Source: Rhodoferax sp. (GTDB lineage: Bacteria; Pseudomonadota; Gammaproteobacteria; Burkholderiales; Burkholderiaceae_C). Taken from it: a stretch of 58,587 bases of DNA. The notes under the pieces are model-generated. The model did not search any database. It worked only from the letters and a program-made list of their open reading frames with translations, and was not told the origin of the DNA. Made by a program: the position numbers and the translations under genes. The stretch lies in NCBI RefSeq assembly GCF_030653815.1, contig NZ_JAURYQ010000028.1, positions 1 through 58,587 on the forward strand. Direction: 5' to 3'. The stretch's first letter is position 1. Each line of letters begins with the position of its first letter. This document shows, one piece after another, positions 1 through 7,309 of this stretch.

Positions 1-1751
1 ACACCAGCCCAGCCACCGATACCTGATAGCACGCCAACGTATTGTTTACCTTTGTTACCGTAGGTGAATGCATTACCAATCACGCCAGAACCTACCTGGA
101 ATTTCCAAAGTTCTTTACCAGTTTTATCATCCACCGCTTTAAACCAACGATCTAACGTACCGTAGAACACTAAACCAGTGGCTGTTGTTAGTACACCACC
201 CCAAGCAGAGAACTTCTCTTTGTTGTACCATACTTTTTTGTTGGTCATTGGGTCATAAGCAGCAAAGCCACCCATCACACCGTCAGGACCCGGGAACATG
301 GTCAATGTCGCACCAACCCATGGTTGACCAGCAACGTATTTAGACTCAACCGGCTCGTAGGTCATACATACGTGGTTCAATGGTGAATACATTAAACCCG
401 TTTTTGGTGAGTATGCAGCTGGTTGTTGATCTTTAGTACCCAATGCAGCCGGGCAGATGCCTTTAGCATTGTAATCTTGGTGCGTTGACGCATTTGGTGT
501 TTTATTAGGCACACCGGTTTTTAAATCAACACCAGTGGCCCAGTTCACGAATGGGTGTACTTTTTCAGCAGCAACCAATTTACCTGTATCTGCTACCCAA
601 GTGTAAGCGAAACCGTTACGGTCATGGTGCCATGCATAAGTTTTGCCGCCTTTGTCGAACAAGATCACTTCATTCACACCATCGTAATCCCACTCATCAT
701 GTGGAGTCATTTGCATGCCCCAGCGAGCCATGCCAGTATCTACATCACGTGCAAATACAGACATAGACCATTTGTTATCGCCTGGACGTACATCCGGATT
801 CCAAACAGAAGGGTTACCAATTCCGTAGAACACTAAGTTTGTACGGGCATCATACGGAAACCAGCCCCACACAGAACCACCACCATGTTGCCAGCCATCT
901 TTAACCGCCTGTGGTTTTAACCAGGTACGTGTACCTAGTTCTTTTTCGCCAATTTTCAATTGGTCATGAGGTAACGGTTTAAATGAACCGCCAATTTTGT
1001 TACCGCCGTTTACGTCTTGGTAAACTGATAATGCGCTGTACTCAGGTGTATCTTTATTAAAACCTTCGCCGATTAGCACTTCAGCATCCGGGCCTGTTGA
1101 ATAAGCTTTCCATGCCAATGAGCCATCTTTGATGAAGTATGCTGCAATAAAGCAACGTACACCGAACTCAGCTCCTGAACAACCTGTCAGCACTTTATCT
1201 TTAATGACGTGTGGTGCGTTAGTGTTAGTAGCGCCGACTTTTGGGTCTGTATTTGAAACAGACCAAACCTTAGCGCCTGTTTTAGCGTCTAAAGCCACCA
1301 AGTGACCGTCATTTTGTTGCAAGAAAATTTTTCCATCGCCAAAACCCATACCGCGACTTACGTTATCGCAACATAAAACAGCTTGTACTGATGGATCTTG
1401 TTTTGGGAAATATGACCAAACGATTTTTTGATTGTCGTTTAAATCAAGTGCGTATACGTTGTTTGGGAATGCTGTATGTACATACATCATGTTACCAACA
1501 ACTACTGGTGAACCTTCGTGACCACGGTTTACACCTGTTGCGAATGTCCACGCTGCTTTAAGGTTTTTGATGTTGCCTTTATTTACTTGCGCTAGCTTGC
1601 TGTAGCCTTGGTTGTCGTGCTGACCACGTGGGTGCAACCAATTGTTTGAATCTTTCATTGCGGTTTCTTGGTCTGCCGCTGCTGATGCAAGCATTGGCAT
1701 TGCCAAGGCTGCGCTTACCGCTAGTCCTAATACTCGTTTTTTTGTAAACAT
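1..1751 (-). CDS. xoxF: XoxF-type lanthanide-dependent methanol dehydrogenase (3' end outside window)
   Basis: Periplasmic PQQ-dependent alcohol dehydrogenase that oxidises methanol to formaldehyde or formate and passes electrons to a c-type cytochrome. The visible 583 residues begin at an ATG with GGAG seven bases upstream, and a signal peptide ends near residue 24. Seen: the vicinal cysteine pair Cys127-Cys128 of quinoprotein alcohol dehydrogenases, the GNPSVWN metal/PQQ segment, and DEWDYDG with catalytic Asp355. The second Asp, two residues on (Asp357), is the diagnostic lanthanide ligand; calcium-type MxaF has Ala there. The catalytic Asp lies later than usual, apparently because of extra residues around 245-285. 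Composition suggests Methylophilaceae (clade XoxF4), which is inference. No cytochrome (xoxG) or xoxJ gene is visible; they could lie beyond position 1. The C-terminal few dozen residues are missing. Confidence 0.95.
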   Translation of the reverse strand, partial: MFTKKRVLGLAVSAALAMPMLASAAADQETAMKDSNNWLHPRGQHDNQGYSKLAQVNKGNIKNLKAAWTFATGVNRGHEGSPVVVGNMMYVHTAFPNNVYALDLNDNQKIVWSYFPKQDPSVQAVLCCDNVSRGMGFGDGKIFLQQNDGHLVALDAKTGAKVWSVSNTDPKVGATNTNAPHVIKDKVLTGCSGAEFGVRCFIAAYFIKDGSLAWKAYSTGPDAEVLIGEGFNKDTPEYSALSVYQDVNGGNKIGGSFKPLPHDQLKIGEKELGTRTWLKPQAVKDGWQHGGGSVWGWFPYDARTNLVFYGIGNPSVWNPDVRPGDNKWSMSVFARDVDTGMARWGMQMTPHDEWDYDGVNEVILFDKGGKTYAWHHDRNGFAYTWVADTGKLVAAEKVHPFVNWATGVDLKTGVPNKTPNASTHQDYNAKGICPAALGTKDQQPAAYSPKTGLMYSPLNHVCMTYEPVESKYVAGQPWVGATLTMFPGPDGVMGGFAAYDPMTNKKVWYNKEKFSAWGGVLTTATGLVFYGTLDRWFKAVDDKTGKELWKFQVGSGVIGNAFTYGNKGKQYVGVLSGIGGWAG

Positions 1752-2118
1752 AGTTATCTCCAAAGATAATATAAAAGAGTGAAGTAAATTAACCTCAATT
1801 TGCTCACATAAAACTGGCACTAGGATGACAGGCAATTGATTCAACCACGTAATAAATGCATACAAATATGTACGCTTTTTAAATTTAATTGTTTCAATTT
1901 GTAAACGAATGTAACTGTATATAAAAAAACCGCCTTTTAGGCCATCCAGTTTTTTAATTCATGCTGGTCCACTTAATAAATTAAGCGTCCATTGAAAATT
2001 TTGGTAATATTCTCAACTTGGGTTCTCCTAGTATCCATTAAGCGTAATTTTCTGAACGAAATCACTTACTCAGAAAAAATTATGTATCACCAATATGCTG
2101 ACTGGATAGGAGATGGCT
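1752..2118. other. Divergent intergenic region between xoxF and the MocR-type regulator
   Basis: AT-rich 367-base gap with no plausible gene. It must hold the promoters of both divergent genes. A degenerate inverted repeat, GC-TACA...TGTA-GC, lies around 1858-1875 and loosely resembles the GTATAC-centred palindromes found downstream. I see no riboswitch-like fold and no clear sigma-70 hexamer pair with normal spacing. Confidence 0.5.
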
Positions 2119-3603
2119 ATGCTAAGACCGTGGGAACTCAACGTCGATATTGCGCGTGAATCAGGCACCGCTATTCATGTGCAAATTGCACAAAAAATCA
2201 TCGGCGATATTCAAAGTGGGCGCTTCACACCCGGGGTGGCACTTCCGGGCACACGAGATCTTGCCAATAAAATCAAAGTTAATCGAAAAACAGTTATTCA
2301 GGCTTATGACGAACTGATTTCTGAGGGCTGGCTGATTAGCGAGAGCAAGCGAGGAACATTCGTTTCTCCCCGGGTCCTTACTGTCAACCATCAGAACAAA
2401 CCACCGCTAAAAATTCAGCATCGGGCATCACTTCCCCTCAGTAAAGAGGTAACACCTATCCTAAGCAAGCGCCAGGAACATGACTTTATCCACTTCAGCG
2501 AAGGACTACCTGATGTTCGATTATTGCCCTTTGAAATGCTTTCCCGTGCAATGCGACATGCATTGATTTTTTCTGCAAGAAATAATAAATCAGCCTACGG
2601 TGACCCTAAGGGCTCTATGATTTTACGAGAAGCTATTCTTCAAATGCTTAATATGGAGAGAGGGCTTCATGCAAATATTGAAAATTTATGCATCGTCCGT
2701 GGTAGCCAAATGGGCGTTTTTTTAACAGCGAGAGTTTTTATAGAAACTGGTGATTGTGTCGTTGTTGAGCAACTCACTAACCCGCTTGCCCGCGAAGCAT
2801 TTAAAAGTTGTGGTGCTAGTATTGTGAGCGTCGCACATGATAATGAAGGAATAGATGTAGACAACCTGGAACTACTATGCGGTCAGCATAAAATACGCGC
2901 GGTTTATGTCACTCCACACCATCAGATTCCCACTACCGTATGTATGTCGCAAGAACGGAGAAAGAGGCTTCTGGCACTTGCAGAGCAATATGATTTTTTA
3001 ATTATCGAAGACGATAGTGATTATGAGTTTAATTTTTCTCAAAAAGTTACCCTACCTCTTGCCAGCATACAAAAATCTAATCGCGTCATTTATATTGGCT
3101 CGCTTTCTAAAGTATTGGCGCCTGGTTTTCGAATCGGCTATATCGTGGCACCTAAAGAAATCATTCACCAGTGTGCAAACCAAGTCACCTTGATAGACCG
3201 TCAAGGTGACATTATTACAGAGTTAGCAATTGCGGAATTGCTGCATACGGGTGAAATAAAAAGGCATAATTTACGTACCCTAAAGATTTACGAAGAGCGC
3301 AGCACTTTCATCTCTAGCCTTATACATAATGAGTTAAGTGAGTTTGTGAGCTTTCGAGTGCCAGATAGCGGCTTAGCCATATGGCTTGAAATAAATCAAA
3401 CAATCGATATGAATATATTAATCAGTGATGCGGAATCAGAAAAAATAAGCATATCAGCTGGCGTAAATTTTTCAGCTTCTAACTACCAGATTCCCGCCAT
3501 CCGACTTGGCTTTGCTAATTTGAATAATGATGAAATTCGCATAGGCATTAAACGCCTTAAAGCTGTTTTTTTGAACCAGCAAACTAAATTGTTACGAGCA
3601 TGA
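2119..3603 (+). CDS. MocR-family transcriptional regulator (GntR winged helix plus aminotransferase-like domain)
   Basis: Predicted cytoplasmic regulator of 494 residues. An N-terminal GntR winged helix (about 12-83) binds DNA, and a fold-type-I aminotransferase-like domain (about 125-490) normally senses a ligand through PLP. The PLP lysine is Lys331 in GSLSKVLAPGFRIGY. The usual DDYDSEF reads DDSDYEF (298-304), and the PGY-type aromatic stacking segment is replaced by NPLAREAF, so cofactor or effector use may differ from PdxR, GabR and TauR. The ATG at 2119 is preferred because AGGAG (2108-2112) sits six bases before it; the ATG at 2113 abuts the AGGAG. It lies between divergent xoxF and a convergent lanpepsy-like gene, so control of one or both is a reasonable inference. 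The true effector is unknown. Confidence 0.85.
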   Translation: MLRPWELNVDIARESGTAIHVQIAQKIIGDIQSGRFTPGVALPGTRDLANKIKVNRKTVIQAYDELISEGWLISESKRGTFVSPRVLTVNHQNKPPLKIQHRASLPLSKEVTPILSKRQEHDFIHFSEGLPDVRLLPFEMLSRAMRHALIFSARNNKSAYGDPKGSMILREAILQMLNMERGLHANIENLCIVRGSQMGVFLTARVFIETGDCVVVEQLTNPLAREAFKSCGASIVSVAHDNEGIDVDNLELLCGQHKIRAVYVTPHHQIPTTVCMSQERRKRLLALAEQYDFLIIEDDSDYEFNFSQKVTLPLASIQKSNRVIYIGSLSKVLAPGFRIGYIVAPKEIIHQCANQVTLIDRQGDIITELAIAELLHTGEIKRHNLRTLKIYEERSTFISSLIHNELSEFVSFRVPDSGLAIWLEINQTIDMNILISDAESEKISISAGVNFSASNYQIPAIRLGFANLNNDEIRIGIKRLKAVFLNQQTKLLRA

Positions 3604-3641
3604 CGTTACAAGTGAATAAAGTAATATTTTTCAAAGTTGGT

Positions 3642-3674
3642 GGTTGTATACAACCCTGCTGGTTGCTTATAACC
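3642..3674. promoter_or_regulatory. Tandem GGTTGTATACAACC-type palindromes, candidate regulator operators
   Basis: A perfect 14-base palindrome, GGTTGTATACAACC, lies at 3642-3655. A second GGTT...AACC box (GGTTGCTTATAACC, 3661-3674) starts 19 bases later, about two helical turns on. A near-identical box lies upstream of the PepSY gene at 4644-4657. MocR/GntR regulators commonly bind paired inverted or direct repeats. Assigning these boxes to the neighbouring regulator is inference. Confidence 0.45.
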
Positions 3675-3907
3675 AAAATCTTCAAATAATCACATTAAAT
3701 AGAATTGGCAGGAAACATAAAAAATACAATATATTCAAATGGTTAAGCCGATAATAATTGATTATATAAACTTGGCACGTTTGTAGCATAAGTAATATCA
3801 GGGAATACTATCACTAGGACTTTTTACTGTTACATAATTTTAAGGGTTGTGCGTACAGTAAACTGGATAGATTCCTCACTTAAGTTTTGTTAATTTGCAT
3901 GTATTAA

Positions 3908-3945
3908 AAAGTAGAAAAGGCGCCCTAAGGCGCCTTTTCTACTTT
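3908..3945 (-). terminator. Long-stem intrinsic terminator after the PepSY gene
   Basis: Two perfect 17-base arms (3908-3924 and 3929-3945) around a CTAA loop. The core is GGCGCC, followed by T-rich DNA on either strand. It sits 40 bases past the stop of the PepSY gene and can also stop transcripts from the regulator gene. Confidence 0.75.
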
Positions 3946-3985
3946 ACCGCTATCGTAATTTTTTTAACAAAAAATGTTACAAAAA

Positions 3986-4513
3986 TTACTCTTTACCAAT
4001 TTGATAAACCTCATAACTAGCCTCTACAATCTTGCCTGTAGTCGCATCAACTTCAACTTTAATTTCTTCTCCATCAGCTTCAAGTATATCGAATTCATAA
4101 GAGGCTTTACCATCTGATTCAAGTTCATACTCTGTTTCAACCACAGTACCCGGGTGCGCCGCTAATGCGGTTGCTTTAGCTTCAGCCTCAGTCACTTTAG
4201 CCAGAGCGATGAATCTAGCATCATCGGCTTTAACTTCTTCTTCAATCTCAGTCACTTTGCCTGTTTTAGCATCACACTCAATATCCCATGATTTACCGTC
4301 GGCTGATTCAATATCAAATTCATAAATTCCTGTTTTTTTCTCAGATTTGAATTCAACTTTGACAATCTTGCCGTCGTGTTTACTAAGTGCTGCTTTAACG
4401 CATTTACCCAAACTGTCATAAGACTTAGGCTTGATTGTGTCATGCCCAGCCACTGCTGTGTTTGCAAAAAATGCTGCTGCTATTAGGGTAGCGCCCATTG
4501 TTAAACGAAACAT
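3986..4513 (-). CDS. Secreted double-PepSY protein, lanpepsy-like (putative lanthanide-binding)
   Basis: A 175-residue precursor with a signal peptide (1-22, AVA/G cleavage) and two PepSY domains (about 34-92 and 103-170) rich in Asp and Glu. Each PepSY domain ends in a D-A/T-T-G-K turn (DAKTGK, DATTGK). Two cysteines in the first repeat (GKCVK, IECDAK) could form a disulfide. This matches the architecture and size of lanpepsy, a periplasmic lanthanide-binding protein of Methylobacillus flagellatus with two PepSY domains. The closeness of a lanthanide methanol dehydrogenase strengthens that reading. Lanthanide binding itself is inferred; other PepSY proteins bind different ligands or inhibit peptidases. 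The ATG at 4513 has GGAG seven bases upstream; an in-frame TTG four codons earlier lies over that site and is rejected. Confidence 0.8.
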   Translation of the reverse strand: MFRLTMGATLIAAAFFANTAVAGHDTIKPKSYDSLGKCVKAALSKHDGKIVKVEFKSEKKTGIYEFDIESADGKSWDIECDAKTGKVTEIEEEVKADDARFIALAKVTEAEAKATALAAHPGTVVETEYELESDGKASYEFDILEADGEEIKVEVDATTGKIVEASYEVYQIGKE

Positions 4514-4934
4514 ATTAATCTCCAAATATTAATGTCAATATAAAAGCAAAAAACTACATGCTAGGCCATGCCAATTTATCACTGATAATATTTTACCAAA
4601 TAATATATAGGTGATTGATTTTTTACATATTTGTAACATTTTTGGTTGTATACAGCCAATTTCAACACATACTTAACGAGTAAAACCTATAAAACGGCCA
4701 ACTTATAAACCCTTGAGCTGCCCACATAATTAGCGCCTCTGGTACTTCAATCAGCGCATCGTGCTGGCCTGCACTTATCTGATGTCTAAAACAGCCATTA
4801 AATGCCTTTGTGGTATTAGTTGGTCGGGCTAGTGTTGCTGCTCGTCTGTGGATAGTGTTCGTGGTTGTTATGAGATGTTGTATTGATTAAACTCGGTTAC
4901 AAAATAGCTACGAAACTCCAACACCACTAGGCGT
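4514..4934. other. Intergenic DNA upstream of the PepSY gene to the island edge
   Basis: AT-rich, about 420 bases. Apart from the palindrome at 4644-4657, I see no gene or RNA. The last 40 bases resemble the DNA just left of the tRNA-His terminator at about 7075-7116 (shared TACAAA..AGCTAC and CTAG segments), extending the flanking repeat described next. Confidence 0.4.
4644..4657. promoter_or_regulatory. GGTTGTATACAGCC box upstream of the PepSY gene
   Basis: Differs by one base from the perfect palindrome at 3642-3655. It lies about 130 bases upstream of the PepSY start codon, where an activator or repressor site could act. Recurrence of a 14-base motif in about 1 kb suggests one regulon. 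Confidence 0.4.
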
Positions 4935-4987
4935 AAAAAAGCCCCACAACGCTGTGAGGCTTATACATACTGGGGTGGCTGATGGGG
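4935..4987. repeat. Left attachment-like repeat: copy of tRNA-His 3' end and terminator
   Basis: Contains a terminator-like hairpin (GCCCCAC..GTGAGGC, 4941-4960) followed by a 20-base block (4968-4987) identical to 7151-7170, which spans the last bases of tRNA-His including CCA. The order hairpin, spacer, tRNA end is the same in both copies. Tyrosine integrases leave such a duplication when they insert at a tRNA 3' end. The hairpin has diverged by a few bases, so the event is old. No integrase gene remains between the copies. Confidence 0.7.
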
Positions 4988-5016
4988 TTCTACCCCACCG
5001 ATTTCTCAAGTCAGCG

Positions 5017-5130
5017 TTAATCAATGCGTACAAGCTCATTGTAGCGTACAAATCCAGAAATAAGTGCAACCGTAAGTGCTACCCCTATTAAATCCACCGC
5101 CCGATATAGTCCGTCAGATAACCAGACCAT
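5017..5130 (-). CDS. Possible 37-residue membrane peptide, unrecognised
   Basis: Open frame from an ATG at 5130 coding for one hydrophobic segment (DLIGVALTVALISGFV) flanked by charged residues. There is no convincing Shine-Dalgarno site and no known family. It could be the fossil end of a larger integrated-element gene. It lies between the left repeat and the toxin-antitoxin promoter. Confidence 0.2.
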   Translation of the reverse strand: MVWLSDGLYRAVDLIGVALTVALISGFVRYNELVRID

Positions 5131-5144
5131 ATACGCTGATGCAT

Positions 5145-5194
5145 GTTTACTTTTGTAAACACAAAGTGTAGTATGTGCAACATATTATGTTGCA
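5145..5194 (+). promoter_or_regulatory. Promoter/operator region of the toxin-antitoxin operon with two palindromes
   Basis: Two perfect inverted repeats precede the antitoxin gene: GTTTAC-TTTT-GTAAAC (5145-5160) and a 19-base palindrome at 5176-5194 with 9-base arms TGCAACATA / TATGTTGCA around one T. The second ends 11 bases before the GGAGG ribosome site, the usual place for an operator bound by the antitoxin alone or with toxin. Confidence 0.6.
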
Positions 5195-5215
5195 TTTATA
5201 CGGACGGAGGGTATG

Positions 5216-5617
5216 ATGACCGCCACACAAACAGCATCAGCAGGCAAAGGAAGGGAGATCGACCGTGCAAAAATCACGCCTATGCTCCTCAAAATGTTTG
5301 AGCTTTGGAACTTAACCACCGAAGAGAAGCTTGCTGCTCTTGGTTTGTCTACCGACAACCGAGCTGCACTTACACGGTATAAAAAAGGTGAAGCTATTTC
5401 TGCAAGCAGAGATATGTTGGATCGTGCCGGCAACTTGTTAGCCATCCACAAAGACTTGCGTTTACTTTTCCCAAAGAATCCGGAGTTGGCCTACACCTGG
5501 ATGAAAACTAAAAACAGGGCGTTGCATGGCAACACACCGATTGAGACGATTGCCGAAATGGGCTTCCCTGGTTTGTTGTATGTGCGTAGCTACTTAGATC
5601 GCGCTCGTGGCAACTAA
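5216..5617 (+). CDS. Xre/MbcA/ParS-type antitoxin with DUF2384 toxin-binding domain
   Basis: A 133-residue antitoxin. The N-terminal half is a helix-turn-helix-like region (about 20-75). The C-terminal part carries the toxin-binding segment (about 80-132), with NRALHGNTPIETI followed by a helix ending YVRSYLDRARG, typical of antitoxins paired with RES toxins. GGAGG (5206-5210) gives a five-base spacing to the ATG at 5216 and only two bases to the ATG at 5213, so 5216 is preferred. The stop codon TAA shares one base with the toxin ATG (TAATG), coupling translation. It neutralises the downstream toxin and probably represses the operon through the palindromes just upstream. Confidence 0.85.
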   Translation: MTATQTASAGKGREIDRAKITPMLLKMFELWNLTTEEKLAALGLSTDNRAALTRYKKGEAISASRDMLDRAGNLLAIHKDLRLLFPKNPELAYTWMKTKNRALHGNTPIETIAEMGFPGLLYVRSYLDRARGN

Positions 5618-6315
5618 TGGATTCGTTATTTTCTAACCTGACTCTCACTGATATTCATCAGAATATCGCGAGAAATATTGTCTCATTAAGAGTCTCTGAA
5701 GATTTGTTCGACGACCTGACCGATGATCCAGAAGCTTGGCAAGCTGCCCAGCTTTTGGAGATGGAAACCAAACCCAAATTATTCAATTCTCATCAGCCAA
5801 TTATTGACCGGCCATTTGAAGAAGCTGAATGGAATACTGCGATTGGCTACCCATTCCAGAACTCTTCACAAAGCAGATTCTCTGATGGCTCTTTTGGCGT
5901 TTGGTATGGTGCTGACTCTATCGAAACCACAGTGCATGAAACAGCTTATCACTGGCAAAAAATCCTATTGGATGACGCAGGCTTCAATAAACCTGGTGTC
6001 GAGATAGAGCGTAGAATCTTCATGGTGCAATGTGATTCACTTCTTATAGATTTGCGTCCTGAAATTAAATCACACCCTGAATTACTTCATCCAACTGATT
6101 ACAGCGCCACGCAATCGATCGGAAGAAAACTGCATCGTGAAGGACATCCAGGTCTAATCACTAACTCAGCTAGAGTTAGGCATGGTGATGTCTATGCGGT
6201 ATTTACACCAAAAGTGTTATCAAACCCTGCGCATACATGCTTTCTAACTTACAGAACCACAGCAACCGGCGTTGAAGTTGAAAGAACAGTAGGTGAAATT
6301 TGGATGACAATTTGA
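5617..6315 (+). CDS. RES-domain toxin (NAD+-degrading family)
   Basis: A 232-residue toxin. RES toxins resemble ADP-ribosyltransferases and deplete NAD+ in the cell. Seen: the core Arg-x-Ser segment at SRFSDGSFGVWYGAD (Arg87, Tyr97), followed by SIETTVHE (Glu103, His107, Glu108), giving the Arg/Tyr/Glu set expected for NAD+ binding. An N-terminal extension of about 70 residues before the RES core makes it longer than the usual 150 or so. It is translationally coupled to the antitoxin. The frame is intact, so the pair may still act as a stabilising module of the island. Confidence 0.85.
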   Translation: MDSLFSNLTLTDIHQNIARNIVSLRVSEDLFDDLTDDPEAWQAAQLLEMETKPKLFNSHQPIIDRPFEEAEWNTAIGYPFQNSSQSRFSDGSFGVWYGADSIETTVHETAYHWQKILLDDAGFNKPGVEIERRIFMVQCDSLLIDLRPEIKSHPELLHPTDYSATQSIGRKLHREGHPGLITNSARVRHGDVYAVFTPKVLSNPAHTCFLTYRTTATGVEVERTVGEIWMTI

Positions 6316-6463
6316 TATCGTGACAATCTTGTTAAGCCTCAAGTTAAGTGTAGTCAAATTGAACCTTTGATTTGATTATCTAATTTTTTATAAGATCAGG
6401 CTACCGCCTCAGCGGTAAGCAAAAATTAAGGATAATCAATAGCTGCATTGGCATTCCAAGTGA

Positions 6464-6616
6464 GGATCAAGTTACAACTGCAAATCTGCATACATAGAAG
6501 GTCAACACTTAGTTGGTAATGTTCCAGAATATTGGTGGGAGTTGACTATTGCACAAAGATTTCCAGCAAATGAAATAAAAAAAGCTGGTTATCCAACTGA
6601 AAAGCCATGGCTTTAA
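6464..6616 (+). pseudogene. Remnant of an unrecognised protein C-terminus
   Basis: Open frame of 50 codons without a start codon, ending in TAA at 6614-6616. It encodes a protein-like tail (VPEYWWELTIAQRF, then AGYPTEKPWL). An in-frame TGA at 6461 closes it upstream. I cannot name the family. The neighbouring remnant is frameshifted, so general decay is likely. Confidence 0.35.
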
Positions 6617-6622
6617 ACAACT

Positions 6623-6831
6623 AATATACGTCGCCGATCTTGTAAAGGCAAAAGGGATTTGCTCAAGAGAAACTTGGATTAGAAGCTGGGGTTGATAGAA
6701 CGCTAGCGAGTAAAATTGAGTGTGAAATTGCCAATCCATCATTAGAGATACTAACTAAACTTGCCTGCCAATTAGGTGTAACTGTAGCTGAGCTGCTTTC
6801 AAAAGATTTTAGTCAAAGCGACAACCCTTAA
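6623..6831 (+). pseudogene. Frameshifted Xre-family helix-turn-helix regulator
   Basis: The last 58 codons read as a good Xre domain: GFAQEKLGLEAGVDR, then SKIECEIANPSLEILTKLA and LGVTVAELLS. The first helix, NIRR then VKAKG, is in two other frames. Two single-base insertions are needed to restore a start-to-stop frame, one near 6638-6641 and one in the GGG run at 6654-6656. No start codon serves the intact part, so it is a dead gene unless these are sequencing errors. Confidence 0.7.
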
Positions 6832-7116
6832 ATTTTTTTTAAAATAAAATTTTTAGATTAGTGTTTTCAAAACTCAAGATTGATTATCCAAAACCGACAG
6901 TATAAGTGCGGCAGGTGCGCATTAAAAAGGGGTGATACCCCCACCGTGGGGTCACACGGTTTTAATAATTCCTTATTGTCTGAACTTTGCTCCACAGAAC
7001 TTTATACCAGCGGGTAGATTGTTACTGCTTAGACTTTTTGATGGGGTTAGATATCTATAGAATAACGGCTAATCGTAGCTACAAATCAGCTACAAATTTC
7101 CAAAATCGCTAGAAGC
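6832..7116. other. Gene-free island end
   Basis: AT-rich with no open frame or RNA fold that I can support. Its right edge (about 7075-7116) is similar to 4893-4934, consistent with duplicated DNA next to the attachment site. Confidence 0.4.
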
Positions 7117-7144
7117 AAAAAAAGCCTCACAATGATGTGAGGCT
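7117..7144 (-). terminator. Intrinsic terminator of tRNA-His
   Basis: Perfect 8-base stem AGCCTCAC / GTGAGGCT with a 6-base loop, followed on the minus strand by a run of seven T. It sits just after the tRNA CCA end. Confidence 0.85.
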
Positions 7145-7170
7145 TACAAATACTGGGGTGGCTGATGGGG
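7117..7170. repeat. Right attachment-like repeat overlapping the tRNA-His 3' end
   Basis: Partner of the repeat at 4935-4987. The 20-base block at 7151-7170 is identical in the two copies. The hairpin and spacer are the same with a few substitutions. This copy is joined to the functional tRNA, so it is the side at which the gene was restored after integration. Confidence 0.7.
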
Positions 7171-7230
7171 CTCGAACCCACGACAACAGGAATCACAATC
7201 CTGGACTCTACCAACTGAGCTACAGCCACC
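7154..7230 (-). tRNA. tRNA-His (GTG anticodon)
   Basis: Cloverleaf with acceptor GTGGCTG / CAGCCAC, anticodon GTG in the loop of stem GGATT/GATTCC, T-loop GGTTCGAGC, and encoded CCA. The extra 5' G(-1) opposite C73, characteristic of tRNA-His, is present. This gene marks the change from AT-rich to GC-rich DNA and is the integration site of the island on its 3' side. Confidence 0.95.
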
Positions 7231-7309
7231 GTGGGAAAAATTATAACCGATGAAACTTCAGGCTGACCTCAAAACCATCGATAGCTCACCTTGAAAATCA
7301 CCGGACAGT

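Noticed and set aside
4968..4996. A second tRNA gene left of the toxin-antitoxin pair
   Set aside because: Only the 3' acceptor and part of the T-arm are present; no anticodon arm. It is an attachment-site copy.
6509..6742. 77-codon minus-strand open frame in the island
   Set aside because: Antisense to two decayed plus-strand genes whose protein-like sequence is clearer; no ribosome site.
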